From contig CAAEXF010000131.1 of the NCBI GenBank assembly GCA_900759715.1, positions 62,001-126,000 of the forward strand: DNA of 64,000 bases. Reading direction: 5' to 3'. How positions within the stretch are numbered: position 1 is the first letter of the stretch; the number at the start of each line of letters is the position of its first letter. The position numbers were made by a program, and so were the translations under genes. Of this stretch, positions 7,821 through 16,614 are shown one piece after another. The stretch comes from Clostridium_AM sp900759715. GTDB taxonomy: Bacteria > Bacillota > Clostridia > Clostridiales > Clostridiaceae. Below the pieces are notes generated by a model, which made no database searches, was not told the origin of the DNA, and saw only the letters and a list, made by a program, of their open reading frames with translations.

Positions 7821-9302
7821 CTATACCCCTAAAAAATTTTTAATTACCTTTCTCATTTCATCCTTTTTACATGTTACTTTATGACGAATTTCCTTTTTCT
7901 CTAAGCCCTCTATTCCCCTAGGTATTTTCAAGCCCATCTTCTTAGATAACACTTGCACCATTTCAAAATCTGAAGCACTACTATCTGCAAAGTTTAGAAC
8001 CTCATTTATACTTCTTGGAAACTTGAATGGACTTGCAGTAGAGGCTATTACGACAGCTCTATCATCATATGTATTTTTCTTATACTTTTCATAAACATCA
8101 TAGGCTACTGCAGTATGCGTATCTATAACATACGCTGAAGTTTCATAGACCTTTTTAACTGCTGCAAGAGTTTCTTTTTCGTCAGCAAAGTCTCCATATA
8201 ATATCTTCAGCTTTTCTCTCATCTCTTCATTTATCTCATACTTACCTTCTTCTTTAAGTTGTTTCATGAGATTATTTATAAGTTCTTCATCTCTGCCGCT
8301 TATTTCATATAAAAATCTTTCTAAATTGCTGGATATTAAAATATCCATAGAAGGAGAATTGGTTACGTAAAATTCTCTTCTCCTGTCATAAATTTCGGTG
8401 TTTATGAAATCCGTAAGCACCTTATTCTCGTTAGATGCACAAATTAATCTTCCTAGTGGCACTCCCATTGCTTTAGCATAGAAAGCTGCTAGTATATTAC
8501 CAAAGTTTCCTGTTGGCACAACTACATTTATTATTTCTCCTTCTTGTATTTTTTTATCTTTTAACAGTTTTACATATGAATGAACATAATAGACAACCTG
8601 AGGCACCAGCCTTCCTATGTTTATGGAGTTTGCAGAAGAAAGCATATATTCATTTTTATTCAATAGCTCATTAAATGCTTTATCATTAAATATCTCCTTA
8701 ACTCCATTTTGTGCGTCATCAAAATTCCCCTCTATACCAACTACAAAAGTATTTTTTCCTTCTTGTGTAGTCATTTGTCTCTTTTGAATTTCACTTACCC
8801 CATCCTTTGGATAAAAAACTACAATCTTTGTTTTATCAACGCTATCAAAACCTTCTAATGCAGCTTTCCCAGTGTCACCGGATGTAGCTGTAAGTATGAC
8901 TATTTCTTTTGTTATACCTATTTTCTTTCCCGCTGTTTTTAAAAGGTGTGGAAGTATACTTAGTGCCATATCCTTAAATGCCAATGTCTTTCCATGATAA
9001 AGTTCTAAAAAATATGCTCCTGCTTTGTAGTTCAGTGGTGCTATATAAGAATTTTCAAACTTTTCATCATAAGCTCTATCTATACATTCTCTAAGTTCAT
9101 CATCGCTAAAATCATCAAAATACTTTTTAATAATATAAAATGCAAGTTCCCTATAGTTCATATTCCCTAACTCTTGAAAGGATTTTGTGATTTTAGGAAA
9201 TTCCTCTGGTACATATAGTCCTCCATCTTCAGCTATGCCCCTAATTATTGCTGCAGATGCTCCCACAACTTTCCCGTTCCCCCTAGTACTTCTATACAAC
9301 AA
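7821..9302 (-). CDS. thrC: Threonine synthase
   Basis: 493 residues, the long form. YRSTRG at the start, PLP lysine in LAFKDMALSILPHLL (about residue 110), phosphate-binding TATSGDTGKAALEGF and a C-terminal domain typical of bacterial/fungal-type synthases. It converts O-phosphohomoserine to threonine. The start is a TTG at 9302 with AAAGGGGG upstream; a second TTG follows immediately. First gene of the threonine operon; a good promoter lies at 9363-9391. No T-box or attenuator is visible in the roughly 50-nt leader. Confidence 0.94.
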   Translation of the reverse strand: MLYRSTRGNGKVVGASAAIIRGIAEDGGLYVPEEFPKITKSFQELGNMNYRELAFYIIKKYFDDFSDDELRECIDRAYDEKFENSYIAPLNYKAGAYFLELYHGKTLAFKDMALSILPHLLKTAGKKIGITKEIVILTATSGDTGKAALEGFDSVDKTKIVVFYPKDGVSEIQKRQMTTQEGKNTFVVGIEGNFDDAQNGVKEIFNDKAFNELLNKNEYMLSSANSINIGRLVPQVVYYVHSYVKLLKDKKIQEGEIINVVVPTGNFGNILAAFYAKAMGVPLGRLICASNENKVLTDFINTEIYDRRREFYVTNSPSMDILISSNLERFLYEISGRDEELINNLMKQLKEEGKYEINEEMREKLKILYGDFADEKETLAAVKKVYETSAYVIDTHTAVAYDVYEKYKKNTYDDRAVVIASTASPFKFPRSINEVLNFADSSASDFEMVQVLSKKMGLKIPRGIEGLEKKEIRHKVTCKKDEMRKVIKNFLGV

Positions 9303-9362
9303 TGTATTAGCCCCCTTTTTGCAATTAATGTCATTTAGATTTAAAACTCAAATATGATTAAT

Positions 9363-9391
9363 ACTTTATAATGTTTTCACACAAAAGTCAA
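9363..9391 (-). promoter_or_regulatory. Promoter of the threonine operon
   Basis: On the minus strand TTGACT (9386-9391) and TAAAGT (9363-9368) are separated by exactly 17 bp, predicting a start about 50 nt before thrC. Confidence 0.7.
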
Positions 9392-9591
9392 ATGTATTTT
9401 ATTCGCGTACATTTCTAAATTATAAAATTTAAACGTTAACATTTGCTTATTTTTCAATTTTGCCGGTAAGTTTATATTTTTCTAAAAACTGAAAAAATTA
9501 AAAGTTTTAGTTATAGTTCAAAATGCAAGATTTTTGCAGGAATCTCCTATTCGAAAACGTTTTTATTGCAAAAACAAACAAAATTCGAAAG

Positions 9592-9620
9592 TTGATTTAG
9601 ATAGATATCTATGTTAATAT
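9592..9620 (+). promoter_or_regulatory. Promoter of the glycine-riboswitch operon
   Basis: TTGATT (9592-9597) and TAATAT (9615-9620) are separated by 17 bp, about 65 nt upstream of the aptamer. The stretch 9392-9591 between this and the threonine promoter is very AT-rich and holds nothing else I can name. Confidence 0.65.
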
Positions 9621-9683
9621 CCATTTAAACAATTTAATACGGATCGGATGAATTTAGCGGAATAATTTTATTAAACCGTTATT

Positions 9684-9770
9684 GGACGAACCTCTGGAGA
9701 GACTCAACTGAGCACCGAAGGGGAAAGCCAAAAGATATTTTGGTGAAGCTCTCAGGTAAAAGGACAGGGG
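9684..9770 (+). ncRNA. Glycine riboswitch, single aptamer
   Basis: The conserved aptamer blocks appear in order: CCTCTGGAGAGACTC (9691-9705), GAGCACCGAAGGGG (9710-9723) and GCTCTCAGGTAAAAGGACAG (9748-9767). The outer helix P1 is CCTCT with AGGGG. Only one full aptamer is visible, with short flanks that could form the partial second (ghost) aptamer of singleton glycine riboswitches. A strong terminator follows 55 nt later and the first gene starts at 9921, so it controls an ACT protein and a UPF0210 protein. The 3' arm of the terminator (AGTCTCT, 9844-9850) is complementary to AGAGACT (9698-9704) inside the aptamer. Confidence 0.92.
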
Positions 9771-9824
9771 ATTTTGAACGAGAAAAATAACTATTTATTT
9801 TTTGATTCAAAAATCTTGCTTTCC

Positions 9825-9857
9825 AGAGACTAAATTTAGATTTAGTCTCTTTTATTT
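9825..9857 (+). terminator. Riboswitch expression-platform terminator
   Basis: A perfect 10-bp stem (9825-9834 with 9841-9850) extends into a U-rich run, TTTTATTTTG. It lies between the glycine aptamer and the ACT gene, so it is a regulated attenuator and not an end-of-operon signal. Confidence 0.88.
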
Positions 9858-9920
9858 TGTCCGATGGATACACACCTGGGTAAATTGTTTAAAATTTAAT
9901 TTCATAAGGAGAGATAAAAA

Positions 9921-10190
9921 ATGAAAGCATTTGTAAGTGTACTAGGAAAAGATAAGGTAGGTATTATTCATGAAGTAACTTCTGTATTATCTAAAAACAA
10001 CGTAAATATTTTAGATATTAATCAAACTCTCATAGATGATTACTTTACTATGGTAATGCTTGTTGATTTGTCAAAAATGCAACTGGAATTTAAAGATTTA
10101 AAGACTAAACTCGAAAATAAAGCTGCAGAAATAGATGTTTCTATTAAAGTTCAGCGAGAAGATATATTTAATTCAATGTACAAAATTTAA
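9921..10190 (+). CDS. ACT-domain regulatory protein (GcvR-like, single domain)
   Basis: 89 residues that make up one ACT domain: AFVSVLGKDKVGIIHEVTSVL, then NVNILDINQTLIDDYFTMVMLVDLS. The GKDKVGI turn is the usual amino-acid-binding loop. Proteins of this type are usually encoded directly before a UPF0210 protein in Firmicutes, as here (21-bp gap), which suggests the pair work together. AAGGAG precedes the ATG. The upstream glycine riboswitch suggests that the ligand or process is glycine-related. Confidence 0.9.
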   Translation: MKAFVSVLGKDKVGIIHEVTSVLSKNNVNILDINQTLIDDYFTMVMLVDLSKMQLEFKDLKTKLENKAAEIDVSIKVQREDIFNSMYKI

Positions 10191-10211
10191 ATTACAAGGA
10201 GTTTTAAAGCA

Positions 10212-11570
10212 ATGATCAATTTAAACAATATAATGGAAACAATAAAAATGGTAGATGATCAAAATTTGGATATAAGAACAATTACAATGGGCATATCTCT
10301 TTTAGATTGCTGCCATAGTGACGGAAAGCAATCAAGAATTAAAATTTATGATAAAATAACTAAATATGCAGAAAACTTAGTTAAAGTTGGAAGAGAAATT
10401 GAAACAGAATATGGAGTACCTATTGTCAATAAAAGAGTATCTGTAACTCCTATATCTATTATTGCTCAAACTTGTGATGATACTGATTATGTTGAATTTG
10501 CTAAGACTTTAGATAGAGCTGCTGAGACTTTAGGAATTGACTTTATAGGAGGATTTTCAGCTCTTGTACAAAAAGGATACACTAAAGGAGACAAAATACT
10601 TATAGAATCAATTCCTGAGGCTCTAGCTATTACAAAAAAAGTTTGTTCCTCAGTAAATGTTGGAAATAGCAAATCTGGAATAAACATGGATGCTGTTAGA
10701 GATATGGGAAGAATAATAAAAAAGGCTGCTTATCTTACAAAGGATGCAGACAGCATAGGCTGTGCTAAGCTTGTAGTATTCGCTAATGCAGTAGAAGACA
10801 ACCCATTTATGGCTGGTGCATTTCATGGAGTTGGAGAAGCTGAATGCATAATAAATGTTGGTGTTAGCGGACCAGGAGTTGTAAAATCTGCCCTTGAGCA
10901 AGTAAAAGGACAAAGCTTTGACATAGTTTCAGAAACAATAAAGAAAACTGCATTCAAGCTAACAAGACTTGGTCAATTTGTAGCACAAGAAGCTTCAAAA
11001 AGACTAGATGTTCCTTTCGGGGTAGTTGACCTATCACTTGCTCCAACACCAGCTATAGGTGATAGTGTAGGGAGACTTTTAGAAGAAATGGGACTTGAAA
11101 GCTGTGGATGTCATGGAACTACTGCTGCTTTAGCCCTATTAAACGATGCAGTTAAAAAAGGCGGTGTAATGGCCGCTTCTCAAGTAGGTGGACTTAGTGG
11201 TGCATTCATTCCTGTAAGTGAAGATGAAGGAATGATAGCTGCAGTAAAATCTGGTTCCTTAAATTTAGAAAAGTTAGAAGCAATGACTTGTGTTTGTTCT
11301 GTAGGCCTTGATATGATAGGAATCCCTGGAGATACTCCAGAATCAACTATATCAGCAATTATTGCAGATGAGGCTGCTATTGGAGTGATAAATAACAAGA
11401 CAACTGCAGTGAGAATAATACCTGTTTACGGCAAAGCAGTTGGTGATGAAGCTGAATTTGGTGGACTTTTAGGAACAGCTCCTATAATGCCTGTAAGTAA
11501 ATTTTCCAGTGAAGATTTTATAAATAGAGGCGGACATATTCCTGCACCAATTCACAGCTTTAAGAATTAA
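10212..11570 (+). CDS. UPF0210 (PFL/DUF711) family protein
   Basis: 452 residues covering the full family length, with MVDDQNLDIRTITMGISLLDC at the start, GGFSALVQKGYTKGD, and the long glycine/alanine-rich second half (GCHGTTAALALLND, AASQVGGLSGAFIPVSED). The fold is related to glycyl-radical (PFL-like) barrels, but I see no glycyl-radical loop, and the biochemical function is not established. The riboswitch and the ACT partner point to amino-acid, probably glycine, metabolism. Confidence 0.9.
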   Translation: MINLNNIMETIKMVDDQNLDIRTITMGISLLDCCHSDGKQSRIKIYDKITKYAENLVKVGREIETEYGVPIVNKRVSVTPISIIAQTCDDTDYVEFAKTLDRAAETLGIDFIGGFSALVQKGYTKGDKILIESIPEALAITKKVCSSVNVGNSKSGINMDAVRDMGRIIKKAAYLTKDADSIGCAKLVVFANAVEDNPFMAGAFHGVGEAECIINVGVSGPGVVKSALEQVKGQSFDIVSETIKKTAFKLTRLGQFVAQEASKRLDVPFGVVDLSLAPTPAIGDSVGRLLEEMGLESCGCHGTTAALALLNDAVKKGGVMAASQVGGLSGAFIPVSEDEGMIAAVKSGSLNLEKLEAMTCVCSVGLDMIGIPGDTPESTISAIIADEAAIGVINNKTTAVRIIPVYGKAVGDEAEFGGLLGTAPIMPVSKFSSEDFINRGGHIPAPIHSFKN

Positions 11571-11577
11571 AAAGTCA

Positions 11578-11620
11578 AAAGAACATGGATTTTACAATAC
11601 AAATCCATGTTCTTTCTTAT
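11578..11620 (+). terminator. Intrinsic terminator after the UPF0210 gene
   Basis: A perfect 15-bp stem (11578-11592 with 11601-11615) is followed by a short T-rich stretch, 7 nt after the stop codon. The rest of the gap to 11814 is AT-rich and holds no further structure I can support. Confidence 0.85.
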
Positions 11621-11814
11621 TACATAAGTATTTAATATTGTTATACCTATTATTTTATAGTATTAGTTAATAGAAATACTTTACAATCCGTTTTTTGCTT
11701 CTATTTGACTTTTGTTAAAGTTTAAGAAGATGTGATATAATCTTCACGTATTTGGAATAATGTATATTTAGACATATTTTTTAAATTAAACATGAATAAA
11801 GAAGGCGATAAAAT

Positions 11815-13056
11815 ATGAATTTGAAAAAGCATTTTAAAATGTTTATAGAAGACAATTTTCATGCTCTTACCCATAAAAACTTTAGATACTATTGGATTGG
11901 TCAATGCGTATCTGTTATTGGTACCTGGGTTCAAAGTGTTAGTCAATCTTGGCTTGTACTTTCGCTTACAAGTTCACCTTTCTTGCTTGGAATTATAGGA
12001 GCAATGCAATTTTTACCTATAACGCTTTTCTCGCTATTTGCAGGAGTTGCTATAGACAGGTTTCCAAAGAAAAAGATCCTTTTAATCACACAGACATTAT
12101 CAATGCTTTTGGCTTTTATAATGTCTGCACTAGTATTTACTCACAGCATAAAATACTATCATATTGTAATCCTTGCACTTTTTTTAGGGTGCATAAATAC
12201 AATTGATATGCCTACAAGACAGTCTTTTATAGTTGAAATTGCAGGCAAAGAGGATTTAATGAATGCAATAGCTTTAAACTCTGCTACCTTTAATCTTGCT
12301 AGAATTGTAGGTCCTGCTATAGGTGCACTGCTTATGGCTTATATAGGCATAGCCTGGTGCTTTTTTCTAAACGGCTTGAGCTTTTTAACAGTTCTTTGTG
12401 GTCTCATATATATTAAAGCAAAACCTTATGTGAGAAAGAACTTTTCTAACAACATATTTAAGGAAATTAAGGATGGTCTTAAATATATTGTTAATACTTC
12501 TGTTCTATTTGAAACTGTTTGTATGGTGACTGTAATTGGGGTATTTGTTTTTAATTATAATATTTTAATTCCTGTTTTTACAAAAAACATTCTTCATCAG
12601 CAGGAAAAAATATACGGATTTTTAATGTCCTCTCTTGGAGCAGGCTCCCTTATAGGTGCCGTTGCGGTTTCCTTAAGAAGTAAATCAGGGCCTAAGAAGC
12701 TAATTTTATTCGGAAGTTCAATAATTACTGCTGTTATGCTTATTTTCATAGGTTTTTCCCGTACTTATTATACGGCAGCAATTTTTCTTGTAATAAATGG
12801 ACTTTTCAATATTTATTTCTCTACTACTGCTAATTCAACGCTGCAAGTTAACTCTAAGGATGAGTACAGAGGAAGAGTTATGAGCGTATATTCACTTGTA
12901 TTCGCTGGAAGTGCTCCTTTAGGTAGTCTATTTTCTGGTTATGCCGCAGACAAAATTGGCTCTGCCTGGGCCTTTGTACTATGTGGTTCTTTAACATTAG
13001 TTTGTGTTTTTATGCTTATGATTATATTTAAAATAAGAGCTAAACCTGCAACATAG
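11815..13056 (+). CDS. MFS transporter, EntS/DHA3-like exporter
   Basis: 413 residues with about 12 hydrophobic segments. The first cytoplasmic loop has the family motif FAGVAIDRFPKKKILL and the last part has RGRVMSVYSLVFAGSAPLGSL, both typical of the MFS_3 (DHA3/EntS) group. It is an inner-membrane exporter of drugs, siderophores or similar small molecules, driven by the proton gradient. AAGGCGA precedes the ATG. The gene is alone between terminators, so no substrate can be inferred. Confidence 0.88.
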   Translation: MNLKKHFKMFIEDNFHALTHKNFRYYWIGQCVSVIGTWVQSVSQSWLVLSLTSSPFLLGIIGAMQFLPITLFSLFAGVAIDRFPKKKILLITQTLSMLLAFIMSALVFTHSIKYYHIVILALFLGCINTIDMPTRQSFIVEIAGKEDLMNAIALNSATFNLARIVGPAIGALLMAYIGIAWCFFLNGLSFLTVLCGLIYIKAKPYVRKNFSNNIFKEIKDGLKYIVNTSVLFETVCMVTVIGVFVFNYNILIPVFTKNILHQQEKIYGFLMSSLGAGSLIGAVAVSLRSKSGPKKLILFGSSIITAVMLIFIGFSRTYYTAAIFLVINGLFNIYFSTTANSTLQVNSKDEYRGRVMSVYSLVFAGSAPLGSLFSGYAADKIGSAWAFVLCGSLTLVCVFMLMIIFKIRAKPAT

Positions 13057-13083
13057 AAATTCATTCTTGTAGGTTTAGCTCTT
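13035..13083 (-). terminator. Terminator shared by convergent genes, overlapping the MFS stop codon
   Basis: A 17-bp stem (13035-13051 with 13067-13083, one G-U pair) encloses the MFS stop codon. On the minus strand it is followed by ATTTTAAAT, so it best serves the convergent DUF817 gene. Its left arm codes for the last MFS residues. Confidence 0.7.
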
Positions 13084-13098
13084 AGACCGCAGTTCTTA

Positions 13099-13893
13099 TC
13101 ATGCATCACAAATTTCATCACTGGAATGCTTAAGTTTTAAATTAGCAACAATTATTATGCTTATAATCACCAGTAGAAACCATGAACTTATCTTTTGTAA
13201 ATGAACCATATTCCATGTTTCTGTTTGGTTTGGGTATTTCCAAGCCCCTAAAAATGTTGATATATTTTCTGCTACCCATATAAAAAATCCAATTAAGAAA
13301 AAGGAAAGAACAAGATGCATCTTAAAACATTTTTTATAAACTTTAAATTCTACATTTGACTTTAAAAAAATGACAAATAGACTTAATACAATAAACCATC
13401 TTAAATCCAATATATAGTGATGTGAAAAAAAGTTAGTATATATTACAGCTGCTAAAGGGTAAGTAATATAATTGCTTGGCCAATTTATAAATTTTAGATC
13501 AAACCGCCTCCATGCCTGACAAATATAACTTGCTACACTGGAATACATAAAACCACTGTATAAAGGAACTCCCCAAAATTTAGTTATAGCATACTCCGGA
13601 TAAGCCCAAGAACCCATATGTACTTTATATAATTCAAGAACTAAACCTATAATATGAAATAGTGATATTACTTTTAATTCTTCTATAGTTTCTAATTTAA
13701 AGTGAACCATCATTACTTGAACAATTACACAAGCTATCAAAATAAAATCATATCTATGCAGAAAAGGTATATTTATCACCTTTGAAATTGCTAATATAAG
13801 AAATATTGCAACTGGAAAAACACATGATAATGCTTGTTGTGCTGCAAAGTAAATTAGATATTTTATATATTTCAAATTTTTTCCTTCTTTCAA
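13099..13893 (-). CDS. DUF817-family integral membrane protein
   Basis: 264 residues with seven or eight hydrophobic segments. The central block (MGSWAYPEYA, FWGVPLYSGFMYSSVASYI, QAWRRFDLKF) and the later FIWVAENISTFLGAWKYPNQ are the hallmark of DUF817 (YoaT-like) proteins. No enzyme or transport activity has been assigned to the family that I know of. It stands alone, convergent with the MFS gene. GAAGG precedes the start. Confidence 0.87.
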   Translation of the reverse strand: MKEGKNLKYIKYLIYFAAQQALSCVFPVAIFLILAISKVINIPFLHRYDFILIACVIVQVMMVHFKLETIEELKVISLFHIIGLVLELYKVHMGSWAYPEYAITKFWGVPLYSGFMYSSVASYICQAWRRFDLKFINWPSNYITYPLAAVIYTNFFSHHYILDLRWFIVLSLFVIFLKSNVEFKVYKKCFKMHLVLSFFLIGFFIWVAENISTFLGAWKYPNQTETWNMVHLQKISSWFLLVIISIIIVANLKLKHSSDEICDA

Positions 13894-13980
13894 TGTTTTT
13901 TAAAACATAGACAATTATTAATTTTATATTGCTATTATATTAATTTACCCTGCTGAAATCAACATAAATCTATTTTTTCT

Positions 13981-15405
13981 CTATTTAATATTATGTTCTT
14001 CATTTAGTTTACGGTAAAGAGTCATACGTGGAATACCTAAAGTTTTACATGTCTCTTTTTTGTTATAATTACATTTTTTCAAAGTATCGTATATAATTTT
14101 CATCTCTATTTCTTTTAATGTATCCTTTAAAGTTAAATTTTTAGGACAATCTAGCTGATAATTTTTCATTTGTTGTGTTTGTACATTTTTTAATATATAT
14201 TCTGGAATATCTTCAACTTTAATAATAGTATCTTCTGAGTTTATGATAATACTATCAATAATATTTTTTAGTTCTCTTACATTTCCTGGCCAAGAATAGG
14301 ATTTAAGAATTTTCATAATTTCATCTGGAATTATTTTATATATTCCTAACTTTTGATATAGCTTAGTTGCAAAATGCTCCGCAAGTAACTGAATATCCTC
14401 TCCTCTTTCTCTAAGACTAGGAACTTTTAGATTTAACACATTTAGTCTATAAAATAAGTCCAATCTAAATTTTCCTTGCTTTACTTTATCCTCTAATGAG
14501 GCATTAGTTGCGGCAATTACTCTTACATCTATAATAGTCTTTTTATTGCTTCCCACTTTTTCTAATTCTTTTTCTTGTAAAACTCTTAATAACTTTGTTT
14601 GCATGTTTAGCGGAAGTTCTCCAATTTCATCAAAAAAAATAGTGCCTCCATTAGCCAGTTCAAATTTACCCTTTTTACCGGATTTTTGAGCGCCTGTAAA
14701 AGCTCCTTCTTCATATCCGAAAAGTTCGGATTCTATAAGTGTTTCCGGTATAGCCCCACAATTTACTGGAATAAAAGGTCCTTCTTTTCGTAGACTAGCA
14801 TTATGAATAGAGTGAGCAAATAACTCTTTTCCAACTCCACTTTCTCCAGTAATTAAAACTGTAAAATCTACAGCGCTATATTTAATAGCTTTTCTCTTGC
14901 ATCTCAATCCCGCTGAAGAACTTGTTAAAATATCATTAAAAGTATATTTTGAATTATATACTTCTGATACTTTACTAGCTTTATATAAGGATAACTTTTT
15001 AGTAAAGTCATGTTCTACTAAAAGATTATATAGAAAACTCAGATCATCAATAGATATAATTCCTAACCCTCCAATTATCTTATCATGATAAAAAAGAGGA
15101 ATCCTATCTACAATACATTCTCTACCATCCTTAAATTTATGTTTTTGTCCTATTTCTGCTTGTCCAGTTTTTAATACAAGAGGTAGTCGAACTGTAGGAT
15201 CAATTTCTGGTAAATATTTTCCTTTCACATCTTCATGTTTAAGGTTAAGAAGCTTTAAAAATGCTTTATTCATAACTATTACTTTACAATCTTTATCTAC
15301 AATGTTAATGGGTATAGGCAATTGGTCAAAAATAAGGGAAGTTATATAAGTAAATAAACTAGAGATTTCTTCTTCCTTAAGGCTGGTATTGTTATTTTCA
15401 AGCAT
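13981..15405 (-). CDS. Sigma-54-dependent activator, PAS-AAA+-Fis type (regulator 1)
   Basis: 474 residues. A PAS domain (about 17-125) is followed by the AAA+ core (about 155-395) with Walker A GESGVGKE, the sigma-54 contact loop GAFTGA, Walker B TIFFDEIGEL and the arginine-finger region, and a C-terminal Fis-type helix-turn-helix ending in LGIPRMTLYRKL. RBS GAGGTGAT precedes the ATG. It needs RpoN and ATP to open promoters. It is divergent from the CoA-transferase operon, whose promoter is of the -24/-12 type with three 15-bp palindromes upstream. A paralogue of equal length lies at 40179. The PAS ligand is unknown. Confidence 0.93.
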   Translation of the reverse strand: MLENNNTSLKEEEISSLFTYITSLIFDQLPIPINIVDKDCKVIVMNKAFLKLLNLKHEDVKGKYLPEIDPTVRLPLVLKTGQAEIGQKHKFKDGRECIVDRIPLFYHDKIIGGLGIISIDDLSFLYNLLVEHDFTKKLSLYKASKVSEVYNSKYTFNDILTSSSAGLRCKRKAIKYSAVDFTVLITGESGVGKELFAHSIHNASLRKEGPFIPVNCGAIPETLIESELFGYEEGAFTGAQKSGKKGKFELANGGTIFFDEIGELPLNMQTKLLRVLQEKELEKVGSNKKTIIDVRVIAATNASLEDKVKQGKFRLDLFYRLNVLNLKVPSLRERGEDIQLLAEHFATKLYQKLGIYKIIPDEIMKILKSYSWPGNVRELKNIIDSIIINSEDTIIKVEDIPEYILKNVQTQQMKNYQLDCPKNLTLKDTLKEIEMKIIYDTLKKCNYNKKETCKTLGIPRMTLYRKLNEEHNIK

Positions 15406-15567
15406 ATCATCACCTCATTACATTATATTATATCCATAAATTTCAATTTTATGTTGTCTATAAGTATACCATTGAGCTGTGTTTATTTCAAATTTATGAA
15501 CAGAGTTCTTGGCATCGGATAAAAGTTTTTAGCTGCTAATGAAATTTTTTATTATAAATGAAATTAA

Positions 15568-15582
15568 GTAACAGAGTGTTAC
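15568..15582. promoter_or_regulatory. Upstream activator site 1 for a sigma-54 activator
   Basis: GTAACAGAGTGTTAC is a perfect palindrome (6-bp arms, 3-bp centre) about 160 bp upstream of the -24 element. Two close copies follow at 15586 and 15654, and one at 44474 before the second sigma-54 operon. Confidence 0.8.
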
Positions 15583-15585
15583 TCA

Positions 15586-15600
15586 ATAACATTTTGTTAC
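15586..15600. promoter_or_regulatory. Upstream activator site 2
   Basis: ATAACATTTTGTTAC has the same TAACA-N3-TGTTA core as site 1, with centres 18 bp apart. Confidence 0.78.
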
Positions 15601-15653
15601 TCACTGTAACTAAGCTAGTAGACTTAGTTTAGAAGGGAATTTTTTATCTAGTC

Positions 15654-15668
15654 ATAACAAAATGTTAC
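15654..15668. promoter_or_regulatory. Upstream activator site 3
   Basis: ATAACAAAATGTTAC is the third copy of the palindrome, about 70 bp upstream of the -24 element. Confidence 0.78.
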
Positions 15669-15730
15669 TGAAGCATATTATTAGATAACAGTCTTATGTT
15701 GAAAATATTAGGTTTTTCATGGTAAAGCTC

Positions 15731-15746
15731 TGGCATGTTACTTGCT
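15731..15746 (+). promoter_or_regulatory. Sigma-54 promoter (-24/-12) of the CoA-transferase operon
   Basis: TGGCATGTTACTTGCT matches the sigma-54 consensus TGGCAYR-N4-TTGCW exactly. It predicts a start near 15757 and a leader of about 125 nt. The leader carries a hairpin (15810-15836) made of AACTC/GAGTT and ACTTCT/AGAAGT. Confidence 0.9.
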
Positions 15747-15884
15747 AATATACTAAAGGGCTAGGTTAAACAAAGTAAAAAACTATAACTCTAGAGCTTA
15801 GCAGCCATTAACTCACTTCTTGTAGAAGTTGGAGTTCTATAGCTGGTATCCAATGGGTAAATTATTTTAATGGGGGGATGAAAA

Positions 15885-16601
15885 ATGGCAATTATACAAA
15901 AAGTTGAAGATGCAGTAAAAAATATTAAAGAGGGATCAACTGTTATGATTGGCGGATTCTTAGGGGTAGGTGCACCACTGAGAATAATTGACGAGCTAGT
16001 AAAAGATGCTGCGAAAGACTTAACCGTTATAAGCGTAGTAGGCGCTAACCCTGGAGGAAACTTTGACATTGGAAAACTTACGGCAAACAGGCAGATTAAA
16101 AAATTTATTGGAGCACATATAGGAACAGACCCTTGTCTTGTACAACAATATATAAATAATGAAGTTCAGGTAGAATTTAACCCAATGGGAACCTTAATTG
16201 AAAGAATACGAGCTGCTGGAGCTGGCTTAGGCGGAGTGTTAACCCCTACAGGCTTAGGTACTGAAATGGAAGATGGGCGTGAAAAAGTTATAGTAGATGG
16301 AAAGGAATTTCTGTTATATCCTCCGCTAAAAGCAGATATAGCTATTATAAAGGCTCACAAAGCAGATAAATTTGGTAATCTTCAATATAGAGGAACAGCT
16401 TTAAATTCAAATCCTGTAATGGCCACTGCTGCAGACTTAGTTATAGCAGAAGTTGATGAAATAGTGGAAACTGGCGAACTCTCTTATAACGAAATAGGTA
16501 CACCTGGAATTTTCGTTGACATTATTATTCAAGGTAATAGCATAGAAGAAAGAGAAAAGACCTTTGAAGATTTATGGGTAAAAAGCAAAAAACTAAGATA
16601 A
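15885..16601 (+). CDS. CoA transferase subunit A (acetate/acetoacetate or related 3-oxoacid type)
   Basis: 238 residues of the family I CoA-transferase alpha subunit. GSTVMIGGFLGVGAPLRIIDEL near the start and the middle stretch RIRAAGAGLGGVLTPTGLGT are the family signatures (AtoD/CtfA-like). With subunit B it moves CoA between acyl donors and acceptors in the cytoplasm. The start follows TGGGGGGATG. It lies 13 bp before subunit B. No thiolase, decarboxylase or acyl-CoA gene adjoins, so the acceptor is open; sigma-54 control suggests catabolic use of one inducer acid. Confidence 0.9.
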   Translation: MAIIQKVEDAVKNIKEGSTVMIGGFLGVGAPLRIIDELVKDAAKDLTVISVVGANPGGNFDIGKLTANRQIKKFIGAHIGTDPCLVQQYINNEVQVEFNPMGTLIERIRAAGAGLGGVLTPTGLGTEMEDGREKVIVDGKEFLLYPPLKADIAIIKAHKADKFGNLQYRGTALNSNPVMATAADLVIAEVDEIVETGELSYNEIGTPGIFVDIIIQGNSIEEREKTFEDLWVKSKKLR

Positions 16602-16614
16602 TGGGGGTATAAAT

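Noticed and set aside
9303..9362. T-box or attenuator leader for the threonine operon
   Set aside because: The leader after the predicted promoter is only about 50 nt and shows neither a T-box sequence nor a terminator hairpin.
9679..9873. 64-residue ORF on the minus strand
   Set aside because: It lies opposite the glycine riboswitch and its terminator, has no ribosome binding site and is an accidental open frame.
10487..10913. Two minus-strand ORFs (10487-10687 and 10650-10913)
   Set aside because: Both are antisense shadows of the UPF0210 gene, without ribosome binding sites or family features.
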